The notes beneath the pieces were generated by a model, which was given only the letters and a program-made list of their open reading frames with translations, was not told the origin of the DNA and made no database searches. The position numbers were made by a program, and so were the translations under genes. DNA of 64,000 nucleotides. Source: Salinilacustrithrix sp034522155 (GTDB taxonomy: Bacteria > Actinomycetota > Acidimicrobiia > Acidimicrobiales > Salinilacustritrichaceae). Positions 50,672 to 59,000 of the stretch are shown here, in pieces. The stretch is from the NCBI GenBank assembly GCA_034522155.1, contig JAXHLP010000011.1, positions 62,001 through 126,000 of the forward strand, written 5' to 3'. Within the stretch, counting starts at the first letter, position 1. The number at the start of each line of letters is the position of its first letter.

Positions 50672-51205
50672 ATGACCGACACCACGAGCAAGTTCGTCGA
50701 GGAACGCGCGACCCACGGCGCCGACATCGATCGGACCAAGGAGTGGGATCGCATCCGGGCCGAGCACCTCCGGCCCCGCTCCGAGCGCCCGTCCTCGTCG
50801 GCACGCGGCGTGCACCACGTCGCCCTGCTGTCGTCCGACCTCGAGCGAACGATCGACTTCTACCAGGGCCTGCTCGAGTTCCCGCTGACCGAGGTGTTCG
50901 AGAACCGCGACTACCGCGGTTCGACGCACTTCTTCTTCGACATCGGCCGGAGCAACAGCCTGGCCTTCTTCGACTTCCCCGGCCTCGACCTCGGCGACTA
51001 CGCCGAGGTGCTCGGTGGCCTCCACCACCTGGCCATCTCCGTCGAGCCGGATCGTTGGGAGCACCTGCGGGCCAAACTCGACGACGCCGGCGTCGAGTAC
51101 CACCACGTGAGCGGCAGCTCGCTGTACTTCGCCGGTCCTGACGGGGAGCGCCTCGAGCTGATCTCCGATCCGCCCGAAGAGATGTACGGCCACCCGATCG
51201 GGTGA
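50672..51205 (+). CDS. VOC (glyoxalase/dioxygenase) superfamily protein
   Basis: 177 residues with an extra N-terminal 45-residue arm, then VHHVALLSSDLERTIDFYQGL and a second module (GLHHLAISVEPDRWEHLRAKLDDAG) ending YFAGPDGERLELISDPPEE. Metal-ligand His residues are in each VHH/LHH motif. Stop overlaps the next GTG (GTGA). Possibly an extradiol-type ring-cleavage or epimerase enzyme. Confidence 0.82.
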   Translation: MTDTTSKFVEERATHGADIDRTKEWDRIRAEHLRPRSERPSSSARGVHHVALLSSDLERTIDFYQGLLEFPLTEVFENRDYRGSTHFFFDIGRSNSLAFFDFPGLDLGDYAEVLGGLHHLAISVEPDRWEHLRAKLDDAGVEYHHVSGSSLYFAGPDGERLELISDPPEEMYGHPIG

Positions 51206-51753
51206 GCGCGTCCTCGGTCATCCCGGCTGACGCCGACCTGCCGGGCTCCGGGTGGCTGGCGATCGATGACGGGCTGTCGAGCCCCGGCGGCGACGGCCCC
51301 GGCACGGTGCTCGACTGCGTGGGACCCGAGTTCCCCGACGACGCCGTGGTCGCCAGCGCGACGTCCCCGCACTTCCTCCGCCCGCCCGCAGCGCTCGTCC
51401 ACGGCGTGGGCGTCGAGTTCGCCGACGAGGACGCCGCAGCGCGGGCCGAGCAGATCCTGGCGGCGCGCCCCTACGCCGAGTGCCTCGGTCGCGCCGTGGC
51501 CGCCGATCTGGTGGACGGGGCCGATGCCGGCACCGTCGATGCCGAGTTGCTCGGGGTCGAGGTCACCGAGACGGCGGTCGGGCACCGGGCGCAGTTCACC
51601 GGCGGGAGCGAACGTGGGGTGCGGCCGGTAATCCTCGACGTGGTGTGCGTCCGGGTCGGGGCGTCGGTCGGCGTCCTGTGGTGCGGCGACACGCCCCAGC
51701 CGTTCCCGCCCGACGACCGCGGACACCTCGTGGCGCGCCTCCACACCCGCTGA
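51202..51753 (+). CDS. Hypothetical protein coupled to VOC gene
   Basis: 183 residues from GTG 51202, overlapping the VOC stop by 4 bases. No signal peptide or transmembrane helix; acidic, Val/Ala-rich, ends with FPPDDRGHLVARLHTR. Alternating strands such as RPVILDVVCVRVGASVGVLW suggest a beta-rich fold. Family not recognised; tight coupling implies a joint role with the VOC protein. Confidence 0.6.
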   Translation: MSASSVIPADADLPGSGWLAIDDGLSSPGGDGPGTVLDCVGPEFPDDAVVASATSPHFLRPPAALVHGVGVEFADEDAAARAEQILAARPYAECLGRAVAADLVDGADAGTVDAELLGVEVTETAVGHRAQFTGGSERGVRPVILDVVCVRVGASVGVLWCGDTPQPFPPDDRGHLVARLHTR

Positions 51754-51894
51754 CCCTGCCGCGCTCGCCGGCACCGCTGGATCGACCCCTTCCGCTGTGC
51801 TACGCTTCGTAGTTGAATGAACTCGTAAAGTGGCGAGCAGATCGCGGTGTGTCTCCCAGCACCTGCGGTTGAGCATGGACGCGAGGAGCGTGAC

Positions 51895-52923
51895 GTGGGC
51901 GACTTCGAGGGCTGTCCCCTGTGCGACAAGCCGGTCGTGGACCGTTCCGCGCTCCTCGGACACCTCGAGTTCTCCCACGAGATCCCCGACCCCATCGACT
52001 TCCTCACGACCCTGGACCAGCCGGACTCGAGCGGCGGGTGGCGCAGCTGGCTGCCGTTCCTGCCGAAGCGGTCCTCGCGCAAACCCGGACCCGCCGCCAC
52101 CGCCGGCCCCGAGGCGGCGCCCGAGCCGGCCGCGATGGTCGAGCCCGCGACGGTGCCCGGACCCGAATCCGATCCGGCGCTCGAACCCGATCCGGCGCTC
52201 GAACCCGATCCGACGCCCCACCCCGAGCCGGTCGCGATGGTCGAGCCTGCGACGGTGCCCGGACCCGAGGCGGCGCCGACGCCCGAGCCGGCCTCGCCGA
52301 AACGAGTGCGGCGCGTTCGGCCGACACGGCCAGCGTTGCTCTCGGCGTCCGGCCTCCAGGAGCGGTACCCCGACCGCTGGCGGGCCATCGAGGCGTGGCT
52401 GCCCCGTGGTCGCGCCGTGGTCGCGAGCTGCGCGCTCGTCGCTGTCCTGACCGTCGTGCTGGTCGCCAGCGCGCTCTTCGGTGGTGGGTCCTCCGACGAC
52501 GACAGCGCGAGCGCCACCGACGCCGCAGCCGGGCAGGTCGACGCCGCGGTGGATGGCCGGGGTGCCACCGACGAGTCTGCGGCCGCGGCCACCGGCCCGA
52601 CCACGTCGGTCGGAGCCGACCTGGCCGCAGCCGTCTCGGTCGAGGACTTCCGAGCGCCGCTCGTGCCCTTCGGTGACGTGGTCTCGTGCACGCCGAACGG
52701 CGACGTCGACGTCTACGAGGTCGAGGTCCGGCTCACCGGGGCGCGAGACGTCATCTTCGCGGGCACGGCGTACCCGGACCGCAGCGGGGACGGCGAGCAC
52801 GTCGTGACCCACGAGCGCCCCGCCGGCACCACCGGCTGGTTCGACCACGTCGACGTGGTCGACGGTGGCGGATCGCCCCACCGGATCGAGCTCGAGTCGC
52901 CCGTCTACCTCGATGGGTGCTGA
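51895..52923 (+). CDS. C2H2 zinc-finger transmembrane protein with secreted domain
   Basis: 342 residues from a GTG at 51895 with GAGGAG 8 bases before. N-terminal CPLCDKPVVDRSALLGHLEF then SHE gives C-x2-C-x12-H-x4-H, a classic C2H2 finger. A Pro/Glu-rich linker holds two copies of AMVEPATVPGPE and two of ALEPDP. One transmembrane helix (about 182-201) leads to a Ser/Asp/Ala stretch and an extracellular beta domain from about 235 (FGDVVSCTPNGDVDVYEVEV). A cytoplasmic finger joined to an outer domain is an unusual bacterial layout; function unknown. Confidence 0.75.
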   Translation: MGDFEGCPLCDKPVVDRSALLGHLEFSHEIPDPIDFLTTLDQPDSSGGWRSWLPFLPKRSSRKPGPAATAGPEAAPEPAAMVEPATVPGPESDPALEPDPALEPDPTPHPEPVAMVEPATVPGPEAAPTPEPASPKRVRRVRPTRPALLSASGLQERYPDRWRAIEAWLPRGRAVVASCALVAVLTVVLVASALFGGGSSDDDSASATDAAAGQVDAAVDGRGATDESAAAATGPTTSVGADLAAAVSVEDFRAPLVPFGDVVSCTPNGDVDVYEVEVRLTGARDVIFAGTAYPDRSGDGEHVVTHERPAGTTGWFDHVDVVDGGGSPHRIELESPVYLDGC

Positions 52924-52948
52924 TCCTGCGGCCGAAGCGTGGTTGAAT

Positions 52949-52963
52949 CTGACGCCGTGTCAG
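52949..52963 (+). promoter_or_regulatory. Shared-regulon operator, copy 5 (shortened)
   Basis: CTGACGCCGTGTCAG, one base shorter than the others, extended to arms AATCTGAC/GTCAGATT (52947-52967). It overlaps the likely GTG start of the enoyl-CoA hydratase at 52957. Confidence 0.5.
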
Positions 52964-53778
52964 ATTCTCACGCCCCGCCCGCCGTCCTGACCGAGCGTCG
53001 AGGTCACGTCCTCGAGATCACGCTCAACCGGCCGGCGAAGAAGAACCCGTTCAACCCGGAGATGCTGGTCCGTCTGGCCGACATCTGGGACGAGCTCGAC
53101 GCCGACGACGAGCTCCGCGTCGCCATCGTCACCGGCGCCGACGGCAACTTCTCGGCCGGCGCCGACCTCGACCGACTGGTCGGCGCGCTGATGTCGGGCG
53201 AGGAACCGGTCGACGAGTTCGAGGCTCGGCTCCAGGAGGACCTGTCCCTCATCTACAAGGGCTTCCTCAAGGACCACCAGCCGAAGAAGCCGATCATCGC
53301 TGCGGTCGAGGGCTACTGCTACGCCGGGGGCACCGAGATCCTCCAGGCGTTCGACATCCGGGTCGCCGGCGCCAACGCCCAGATCGCCATCTCCGAGGTC
53401 TGTCGCGGGCTGTTCCCGATGTCGGGCTCCACCGTTCGGCTGCCCCGCCAGATCCCGTTCACCATCGCGTGCGAGTTGCTGCTCGTCGGCGAGCCGATCA
53501 CGGGGACCCGCGCCGCCGAGATCGGTCTGGTCGGTCACGCCGTGCCCGACGGCGAGGCCCTGGCCAAGGCCCGGGAGATCGCCGACAAGATCGCGGCCAA
53601 CGGTCCGCTCGCGGTGCGCGGCATCAAGGAGTCGATCCGCGCCTCGGACCACCTTCCCGAGGACGAGGCGTTCGTCAAGGAGATGGAGATCGGCATGGGC
53701 GTCATGAGCTCCAAGGACGCCCGGGAGGGCCCCAAGGCCTTCCTCGAGAAGCGGGCGCCCAACTTCACCGGCGAGTAG
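52957..53778 (+). CDS. Enoyl-CoA hydratase/isomerase family protein
   Basis: 273 residues, crotonase fold. Oxyanion NFSAGADLDRL near residue 65 and GYCYAGGTEILQAFDIRVAG, the second oxyanion hole; catalytic Glu candidates in GGTEI and SEVCRG. It hydrates or isomerises 2-enoyl-CoAs. GTG at 52957 chosen; an in-frame GTG at 52939 adds six residues. Operator copy 5 sits across the start, which links the gene to the catabolic regulon. Confidence 0.9.
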   Translation: MSDSHAPPAVLTERRGHVLEITLNRPAKKNPFNPEMLVRLADIWDELDADDELRVAIVTGADGNFSAGADLDRLVGALMSGEEPVDEFEARLQEDLSLIYKGFLKDHQPKKPIIAAVEGYCYAGGTEILQAFDIRVAGANAQIAISEVCRGLFPMSGSTVRLPRQIPFTIACELLLVGEPITGTRAAEIGLVGHAVPDGEALAKAREIADKIAANGPLAVRGIKESIRASDHLPEDEAFVKEMEIGMGVMSSKDAREGPKAFLEKRAPNFTGE

Positions 53779-53868
53779 GCCGCTCGTCGCTCCCCGTGGA
53801 AGCTCCTCGCTCCTGAAGTGTTCGGCAGGGCCTCACACTTCCCGCGCCCGCCGCTCGCATGGTGCCGC

Positions 53869-54150
53869 TCAGGCGGCGCGGCGCCAGACCTGGGGACGCA
53901 TCGCGACCGCGGTGAGGCGCGCCCGGAACTCTGGGGGCACGCCCACGTTTCGCCAGGCATCGACCGCCGGTGGGTCGACCTGCAACTCGTTCGCCACGGG
54001 TCCGACACCGCCACCGGCGACGCAGGCCACGTCGACCAGCGTCCGATCGACGACCCCGCGGAGCGGTCCGGGGACGAAGGTCTCCGACGTCCACGCCGCC
54101 ATCTCCGACACCCTGCTGACCAGGTCCATGGGGCCATGCTGGTTGCTCAT
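53869..54150 (-). CDS. Small hypothetical protein
   Basis: 93 residues with a strong AGGAGGAG ribosome-binding site 8 bases before the ATG at 54150. Mostly helical; the end VDAWRNVGVPPEFRARLTAV resembles a helix-turn-helix of Cro-like proteins, but this is weak. Converges on the enoyl-CoA hydratase. A GTG one codon earlier is possible. No family recognised. Confidence 0.5.
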   Translation of the reverse strand: MSNQHGPMDLVSRVSEMAAWTSETFVPGPLRGVVDRTLVDVACVAGGGVGPVANELQVDPPAVDAWRNVGVPPEFRARLTAVAMRPQVWRRAA

Positions 54151-54278
54151 CACGTGCTCCTCCTACGGGATTTCGCCCGCAGTTCGTTCCGCCACGGTGC
54201 ACGGTACCGGGATCCTCGCCCGGATCGGCCGCGATCGGTGCGACGCGGGAAGGTGTTCATCCCGACGTCACAGGCCCG

Positions 54279-54689
54279 TCACACCAGCTTCTCGATCTCG
54301 GGGACCTCGGTCTCGTCGACCGCCGTGGTGAGGAACGCCTCCAGCATCTCCTCGGCCACTTCGACACTGGTGAGCCGTAGCCCGAAGGCGAGGACGTTGG
54401 CGTCGTTCCAGGTGCGGGCGCCCGCCGCGGTCTGGGCGTCGGTGCACAGCGCGGCGCGCACGCCGCCGACCTTGTTGGCCGCGATCGACACCCCGGTACC
54501 GGTGAAGCAGCACACCACGCCCCGCTGCGCGTCTCCGTCGGCCACGGCCTGCCCGACTGCGGTGCCGACATCGGGCCACGGCCCGCCACGCTCGGCCACG
54601 ACCACCACGTCGTGCCCGGCCTCGGCCAGCCAGGCCTCGACGTGGTCGGTGACGTCGGTCTGCTCGTCGGTTCCGAAGGCGATACGCAC
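54279..54689 (-). CDS. RpiB/LacAB-family sugar-phosphate isomerase
   Basis: 136 residues from a GTG at 54689. GVVCCFTGTGVSIAANKVGGVRAALC matches the RpiB core, where the Cys of CCFTGTG is the catalytic base. It interconverts ribose-5-phosphate and ribulose-5-phosphate or a related aldose/ketose pair. Somewhat shorter than the usual 145-160 residues. Divergent from the GNAT gene. Note that the window also carries fbp. Confidence 0.82.
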   Translation of the reverse strand: MRIAFGTDEQTDVTDHVEAWLAEAGHDVVVVAERGGPWPDVGTAVGQAVADGDAQRGVVCCFTGTGVSIAANKVGGVRAALCTDAQTAAGARTWNDANVLAFGLRLTSVEVAEEMLEAFLTTAVDETEVPEIEKLV

Positions 54690-54794
54690 ACCCCCAGCGT
54701 AGGAACGAGACGCGCCGACGAGGACGCCGCTGCGGAACTCGCAGGGAGCCGGCCGATTGCGGGCGGGCCGGCGCCCTCCTATGGTCCTGCCCGG

Positions 54795-55400
54795 ATGGAG
54801 GGGGATCGGCCGGTGACCCACGCCACCAGGGCGGAGACGGGTGATCTCGCTGGCGCGCTCAGCCGGGCGTTCGCCGACGACCCCGTCCAGCAGTGGCTCT
54901 TCGACGGTGCCGACGACGTCGACCGGGCCCTGACCGATTTCTTCGGCTTCTTCACGGAGGAGTACTTCGGTCTCGGCCACGTCTACGTCGAACGAGGCTC
55001 GGCGGCGCTCGGCGGCGCGTTGTGGGCCCCGCCCGATCGCAACGTGCTCCAGGGCAACCGCATCGACGATCTCCTCGCACTCGTCCAGTCCTTCATCGGC
55101 GACCAGACGATCCCGCGCCTGACCGAGCTCGGACGGGCCGGCGACCACCGGCTCCGGGAGCCCCACTTCTACCTCGGGATCCTGGGCGTGGTCCCGGAGG
55201 GTCAGGGCACCGGTCTCGGCGCCCGGTTGGTCGAACCCGTCCTCGAGCTCTGCGACCGGGCGGGCCTTCCCGCCCACCTGGAGTCGTCCAACCCCCGCAA
55301 CCTCGGCTTCTACGAACGTCTCGGCTTCGACGTGGTCGACGACTACCGGTGTGGCCCGGGTGGGCCGGTCATGACGATCATGACCCGCCTGCCGGCCTGA
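54795..55400 (+). CDS. GNAT-family N-acetyltransferase
   Basis: 201 residues. The acetyl-CoA pyrophosphate loop is GVVPEGQGTGLGARLVEP (Q-G-x-G-x-G) near residue 133, then LESSNPRNLGFYERLGFDVV, the typical GNAT C-terminal strand. Target molecule unknown. ATG at 54795, 105 bases from the divergent rpiB-like start. Stands alone. Confidence 0.85.
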   Translation: MEGDRPVTHATRAETGDLAGALSRAFADDPVQQWLFDGADDVDRALTDFFGFFTEEYFGLGHVYVERGSAALGGALWAPPDRNVLQGNRIDDLLALVQSFIGDQTIPRLTELGRAGDHRLREPHFYLGILGVVPEGQGTGLGARLVEPVLELCDRAGLPAHLESSNPRNLGFYERLGFDVVDDYRCGPGGPVMTIMTRLPA

Positions 55401-55452
55401 GCACCGGCGCTCTCGACCGCCTGGTCAAGGGCCGGGCTAGCGTGCGAGCGGC

Positions 55453-55650
55453 ATGGCGGACGTTCCGGACGCGGGCAGTAGCCACGACGCGAGCGTTCGC
55501 GCCACCGACATCCGCTGGGGCCTGGCGTCGCTCGCACCGACGGGGATCATCGGCGGGCTGCTCATGGCGCGTGGCGCGACGACGATCGAGAACGACATCG
55601 CCACGGTGGCCGAGGAGTCGGACGGCGACCCGTTGGCCGCGTTCTTCTGA
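55453..55650 (+). CDS. Small hypothetical protein
   Basis: 65 residues, with a Gly/Leu/Ile-rich centre (GLASLAPTGIIGGLLMARGA) and acidic end. No strong RBS. It lies 50 bases after the GNAT gene on the same strand and may be cotranscribed. Low-moderate confidence because of size; codon use is GC3-rich like real genes. Confidence 0.4.
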   Translation: MADVPDAGSSHDASVRATDIRWGLASLAPTGIIGGLLMARGATTIENDIATVAEESDGDPLAAFF

Positions 55651-55686
55651 CCGGCTCCGGTGACTGGGCTCCGGCGACTGGACTAC

Positions 55687-55710
55687 GATCTTGACCCATG
55701 GGTCAAGATC
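55687..55710. promoter_or_regulatory. 24-bp perfect palindromic operator
   Basis: Half site GATCTTGACCCA followed by its exact reverse complement, 13 bases before the amidohydrolase ATG. TTGACC can act as -35. Typical size for a TetR dimer; no TetR gene is adjacent. Confidence 0.65.
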
Positions 55711-55723
55711 CAGGGGGAACGAC

Positions 55724-56887
55724 ATGACCACCACACCGACCGTCGACGCGCCGTATGCGAGCGGCACGCGGATCCTCGACGCGGACAGCCACGTGATGGA
55801 GCTGCCGGGCTGGCTCGAGGAGCACGCCGAGTCCGGCGTCCGGGACCGCATCCGTCCCCTGTACCTCGGGGGTGCCGGCGCGCTGGCCGACGAGGCGATC
55901 GCCGACGCCGAGAAGCGTGCCGGATCCGCCGAGGCCGCCGCCGAGCTCGAGGGGCAGATCCTCACGGCCAAGGGATGGCATGCGCTCGGCGCATTCGATC
56001 CGGCCGAGCGGAGCCGCTCGCTCGACCTCCTCGGCTTCGAGTCCCAGTTGGTGTTCCCGACCTTCGCGGCCACGCAGTTCCTGGGCGACGACCACGACCT
56101 CGTCCTCGGCGGCACCCGGGCGCTCAACCGGGCCATGAACGCGTTCTGTGCCGACGACGACCGGCTCGTCCCGGTGGCCTCGGTGCCCTGGCTCGACCCC
56201 GCCGACACCCTCGCCCTCACCGAGCACGCCCTCGACGACGGCGCCGGCGCGGTGCTCCTCCCCTCGCACCCCGGCAAGGGCATCAGCCCGACCCACCCCG
56301 ACCACGATGCCCTGTGGTCCACGCTCGAGGAGCGCGGCGTGCCGTTCATGATCCACATCGGAGGCGGGGGTCGGACGCTCAAGCCCGCGTTCCATGACAA
56401 CGGCCGGCCGGTCAAGGACTTCCTGGGCGGCGGTGAGAACATCCGCGGCAAGGACTACATGGTCATCCACCAGCAGCCGGAGCAGTTCCTCGCCGCACTG
56501 GTGCTGGACGGGATCTTCCAGGACCACCCGGGGCTGATGGGCGGGTGCATCGAGCAGGGCGCCATGTGGGTGGTGCCGTGGCTGCGCCGGCTCGACCTGT
56601 GCCAGGCCACGTTCGGGCGGGGCGAGCCGACGATGGGCGAGTTGCCCATGAAGCCGTCGGAGTACGTGCATCGCAACCTGTTCTTCACGCCGTTCCCGCG
56701 CGAGCCGGTGGGCTGGATGATCGAGGAGTGCGGCAGCGATCTGTTCCTGTTCTCCTCCGACTACCCCCACCCCGAGGGCACCAAGGACCCGATCCAGCGG
56801 TTCGAGGACGAGATGGACGGCGTATCGGCCGATGCCCGAGAGAAGTTCTACAGCACCAACTACGCCACCATGATGGGATTGGAGTGA
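55724..56887 (+). CDS. Amidohydrolase-2 family metal-dependent hydrolase
   Basis: 387 residues, related to the one at 43897: LDADSHVMELPGWL at the N-terminal metal site, ATQFLGDDHDLVLGG, FMIHIGGGGRTLKPAFHD, C-terminal SSDYPHPEGTKDPI. ACMSD-like barrel enzyme of unknown substrate. RBS CAGGGGGAAC precedes the ATG. Operator 55687-55710 lies directly upstream, so it is tightly controlled and monocistronic. Confidence 0.88.
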   Translation: MTTTPTVDAPYASGTRILDADSHVMELPGWLEEHAESGVRDRIRPLYLGGAGALADEAIADAEKRAGSAEAAAELEGQILTAKGWHALGAFDPAERSRSLDLLGFESQLVFPTFAATQFLGDDHDLVLGGTRALNRAMNAFCADDDRLVPVASVPWLDPADTLALTEHALDDGAGAVLLPSHPGKGISPTHPDHDALWSTLEERGVPFMIHIGGGGRTLKPAFHDNGRPVKDFLGGGENIRGKDYMVIHQQPEQFLAALVLDGIFQDHPGLMGGCIEQGAMWVVPWLRRLDLCQATFGRGEPTMGELPMKPSEYVHRNLFFTPFPREPVGWMIEECGSDLFLFSSDYPHPEGTKDPIQRFEDEMDGVSADAREKFYSTNYATMMGLE

Positions 56888-56905
56888 GCCCAGCTCTGGA
56901 GGTTC

Positions 56906-56950
56906 GGAGCGTTCGCGCGTCCCAGATGGTCGAACGCGCCGATCGGCGCG
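56906..56950. repeat. Intergenic hairpin repeat, locus 2
   Basis: GGAGCGTTCG pairs with CGAACGCGCC (one mismatch), followed by the symmetric CGCGCCGATCGGCGCG; outer arms CAGCTC (56891) and GAGCTG (56958). Lies between the convergent amidohydrolase and flavodoxin genes and may end both transcripts. Confidence 0.5.
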
Positions 56951-56965
56951 GTCGTCTGAGCTGCG

Positions 56966-57718
56966 TCAGCGGGTCGGGTCCGGATAGCCGAAGCGACGAC
57001 CCGTCTCCCAGTCGGCAGCGACGTTGCCGTAGGCGGGAAGGCCGCCGTTGTCCTGCAACAGCCGGGCGGTGTGGAGCAGGTTCCAGGTCATCGACGTGCA
57101 GTTCTTCATGGTGAAGTCGCGGTCGAAGCCGGCCGGCATGTCCGACCCCTCGACCGGGTCGCCGTAGCTCGGGCCGGGGCCGACCTCGCCGATCCAGCCG
57201 CAGTCGGCCTGGGGCGGGATCGTGTAGCCGATGTGGGACAGGGCGTAGAGGGTCTCCATGGCGCACGCTTTCACCCCGTCCTCGTTGCCGGTCACGATGC
57301 AGCCGCCGGCCTTGCCGTAGTACAGGTACTGGCCCGCCTCGTTCTTCTCACCCGACCACGAGTACAGGCGTTCGACCACGAGCGTGGCGACCGACGACTT
57401 CACGCCCAGCCAGATCGGCGTGCCGATCACGAGGATGTCGGCGTCGAGGATCTGGCGCTCGATGGCCGGCCAGTCGTCGGTGTCGTAGCCGCCCTCGTCG
57501 ACCTCGCTCATGTCGGGTGACATCCCGACGCGGATGTCGTGGTCGACGGCCCGGATCTTGGTCACCGACACCCCGGCCTTCTCCATGATCGTGGCCGAGT
57601 GGTCGATCAGGTGCTGGGTGTGGGACACCACCGGCGAGCGGTTGAGCGTGCAGTTGACGTAGACGGCCGAGAGGTCGTCGTAGCGGGCGGGGGCGTCGGC
57701 GAGCTCGGGGTCGGTCAT
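56966..57718 (-). CDS. Flavodoxin-fold NAD(P)H-dependent oxidoreductase-like protein
   Basis: 250 residues from ATG 57718. N-terminal AVYVNCTLNRSPVVSHTQHL binds FMN phosphate, and LVIGTPIWLGVKSSVATLVVE is the typical FMN-reductase strand. Late segment GGCIVTGNEDGVKACAMETLY and IPPQADCGWIGEVGPG are kept in this subfamily of WrbA/NADPH-FMN reductases. It would reduce flavin or quinones. An in-frame start at 57805 is less likely. Confidence 0.82.
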   Translation of the reverse strand: MTDPELADAPARYDDLSAVYVNCTLNRSPVVSHTQHLIDHSATIMEKAGVSVTKIRAVDHDIRVGMSPDMSEVDEGGYDTDDWPAIERQILDADILVIGTPIWLGVKSSVATLVVERLYSWSGEKNEAGQYLYYGKAGGCIVTGNEDGVKACAMETLYALSHIGYTIPPQADCGWIGEVGPGPSYGDPVEGSDMPAGFDRDFTMKNCTSMTWNLLHTARLLQDNGGLPAYGNVAADWETGRRFGYPDPTR

Positions 57719-57784
57719 GGCCGAGAGTGTGGCCGATCGAGCCGATGCGTGCTCGTCGCCGCGGCCCGTTCGCCGGATGGTCAG

Positions 57785-57870
57785 GATCGGCGCGTTCGTA
57801 CCCACGTGTGGTGCAACGCGCCGATCGGAGCGCTCGTGGGGGTGGTGGGCGTGAGGATCGGCGCGTTCGT
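57785..57870. repeat. Intergenic hairpin repeat, locus 3 (three motif copies)
   Basis: GATCGGCGCGTTCGT at 57785 and 57856, and AACGCGCCGATCGGAGCG at 57815. The first two form a 12-bp perfect stem. In the 168-bp gap between the methyltransferase stop (57887) and the flavodoxin start (57718). Confidence 0.55.
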
Positions 57871-57886
57871 CCGCCTGGGCCGCGGG

Positions 57887-58966
57887 TCAGGGCCTGGCCT
57901 CGATCACGGTGTTGAGCGGCGACTCGTGGGCGACGCGGGCGGTGCGGAAGCCGGCGTCCTCGAGCAGGCCGCACATCGTGGCCGGTCCCGCCTGGGCGCC
58001 GAGCGCCTCGGGTCCGGGCTGGGCGAGCGCGGACGGGGTGCACATGAACACCGAGCCGGCGTAGAACATGCGGCTCACCGAGTTCTGGTTGTCGGCGAGC
58101 GTGTCGCCCGCCTTCGGTTCGACGACCACCACGGTGCCGCCGTCGGCCAGTGCGCGGCGTGCCCCTTCGGCTGCGGCCTTCGGGTCGCCCATGTCGTGGA
58201 GGGCGTCGAAGAAGCAGATGAGGTCGAAATCGCCCTCGGGGAGGTCGACGGCGTCGACCACGTCGAACCGCACCTCGACCCGCCCGGCACGCTGGGCTCG
58301 CGAACGGGCGGTCGCGATCGACGGCCAGTGGCGGTCGTAGCCGACGACGGTGGCGTCGGGGAACGCCGTGGCCATGGTGACCGTGGAGTTGCCGGAACCG
58401 CAGCCCACGTCGGCCACGCGCCCGCCGCCGCGCAGCTTGTCGACCACCCCGTCGAGCGCCGGCAGCCACTCGGTGGCGAGGTTGGCCTCGAAGACCGGCC
58501 TGAACGAGCGGGCGATCCCGTCGTAGAGGCGGTGGTCGTGGTCGCCCCAGTCGATGCCACCGTCGCCGCGGAACGCGTGCATGACCTTGGCCGTGTCGGC
58601 CCACATCGAGGCGACCACGTCGTACTGCGCGGCCATGAACACCGGCGAAGCGTCGTCGGCGAGGACCGCCGCGTGCTCGGGCGGCAGGGTGAACGTCCCG
58701 ATCGCCTCGTCGTGGTCGACGTAGCCGCCCGCGGCCTGGTTGCGCAGCCACTCGAGCACCAGGCGTTCGTTGGTGCCGGTGGCCGCCGCCAGTTCGCTCG
58801 CCGTGGTCGGTCCCCGGCCGGCCAGCTCGCGATACAGGCCGAGCTTGTCGCCGACGTAGATGACCGCCGCGCTGGCTGCCGCCGCCAGCTCTCTGACCGC
58901 CTGCTCGATGAAGGACCCGAGGCGGGCCTCGTCGATCGCGGCATCGGTCGTGGTCTCGGTGGTCAT
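57887..58966 (-). CDS. SAM-dependent methyltransferase with N-terminal winged-helix dimerisation domain
   Basis: 359 residues. N-terminal TASELAAATGTNERLVLEWL is the O-methyltransferase-type wHTH; the Rossmann part shows VADVGCGSGNSTVTMA (SAM motif I) and ICFFDALHDMGDP. Substrate unknown. RBS GGAGG 8 bases before ATG 58966. Divergent from the PadR gene with twin operators between, so probably repressed by PadR. Confidence 0.88.
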   Translation of the reverse strand: MTTETTTDAAIDEARLGSFIEQAVRELAAAASAAVIYVGDKLGLYRELAGRGPTTASELAAATGTNERLVLEWLRNQAAGGYVDHDEAIGTFTLPPEHAAVLADDASPVFMAAQYDVVASMWADTAKVMHAFRGDGGIDWGDHDHRLYDGIARSFRPVFEANLATEWLPALDGVVDKLRGGGRVADVGCGSGNSTVTMATAFPDATVVGYDRHWPSIATARSRAQRAGRVEVRFDVVDAVDLPEGDFDLICFFDALHDMGDPKAAAEGARRALADGGTVVVVEPKAGDTLADNQNSVSRMFYAGSVFMCTPSALAQPGPEALGAQAGPATMCGLLEDAGFRTARVAHESPLNTVIEARP

Positions 58967-59000
58967 GGCGTCCTCCGTCTGTCGAGCGTCTATCGAGAAC

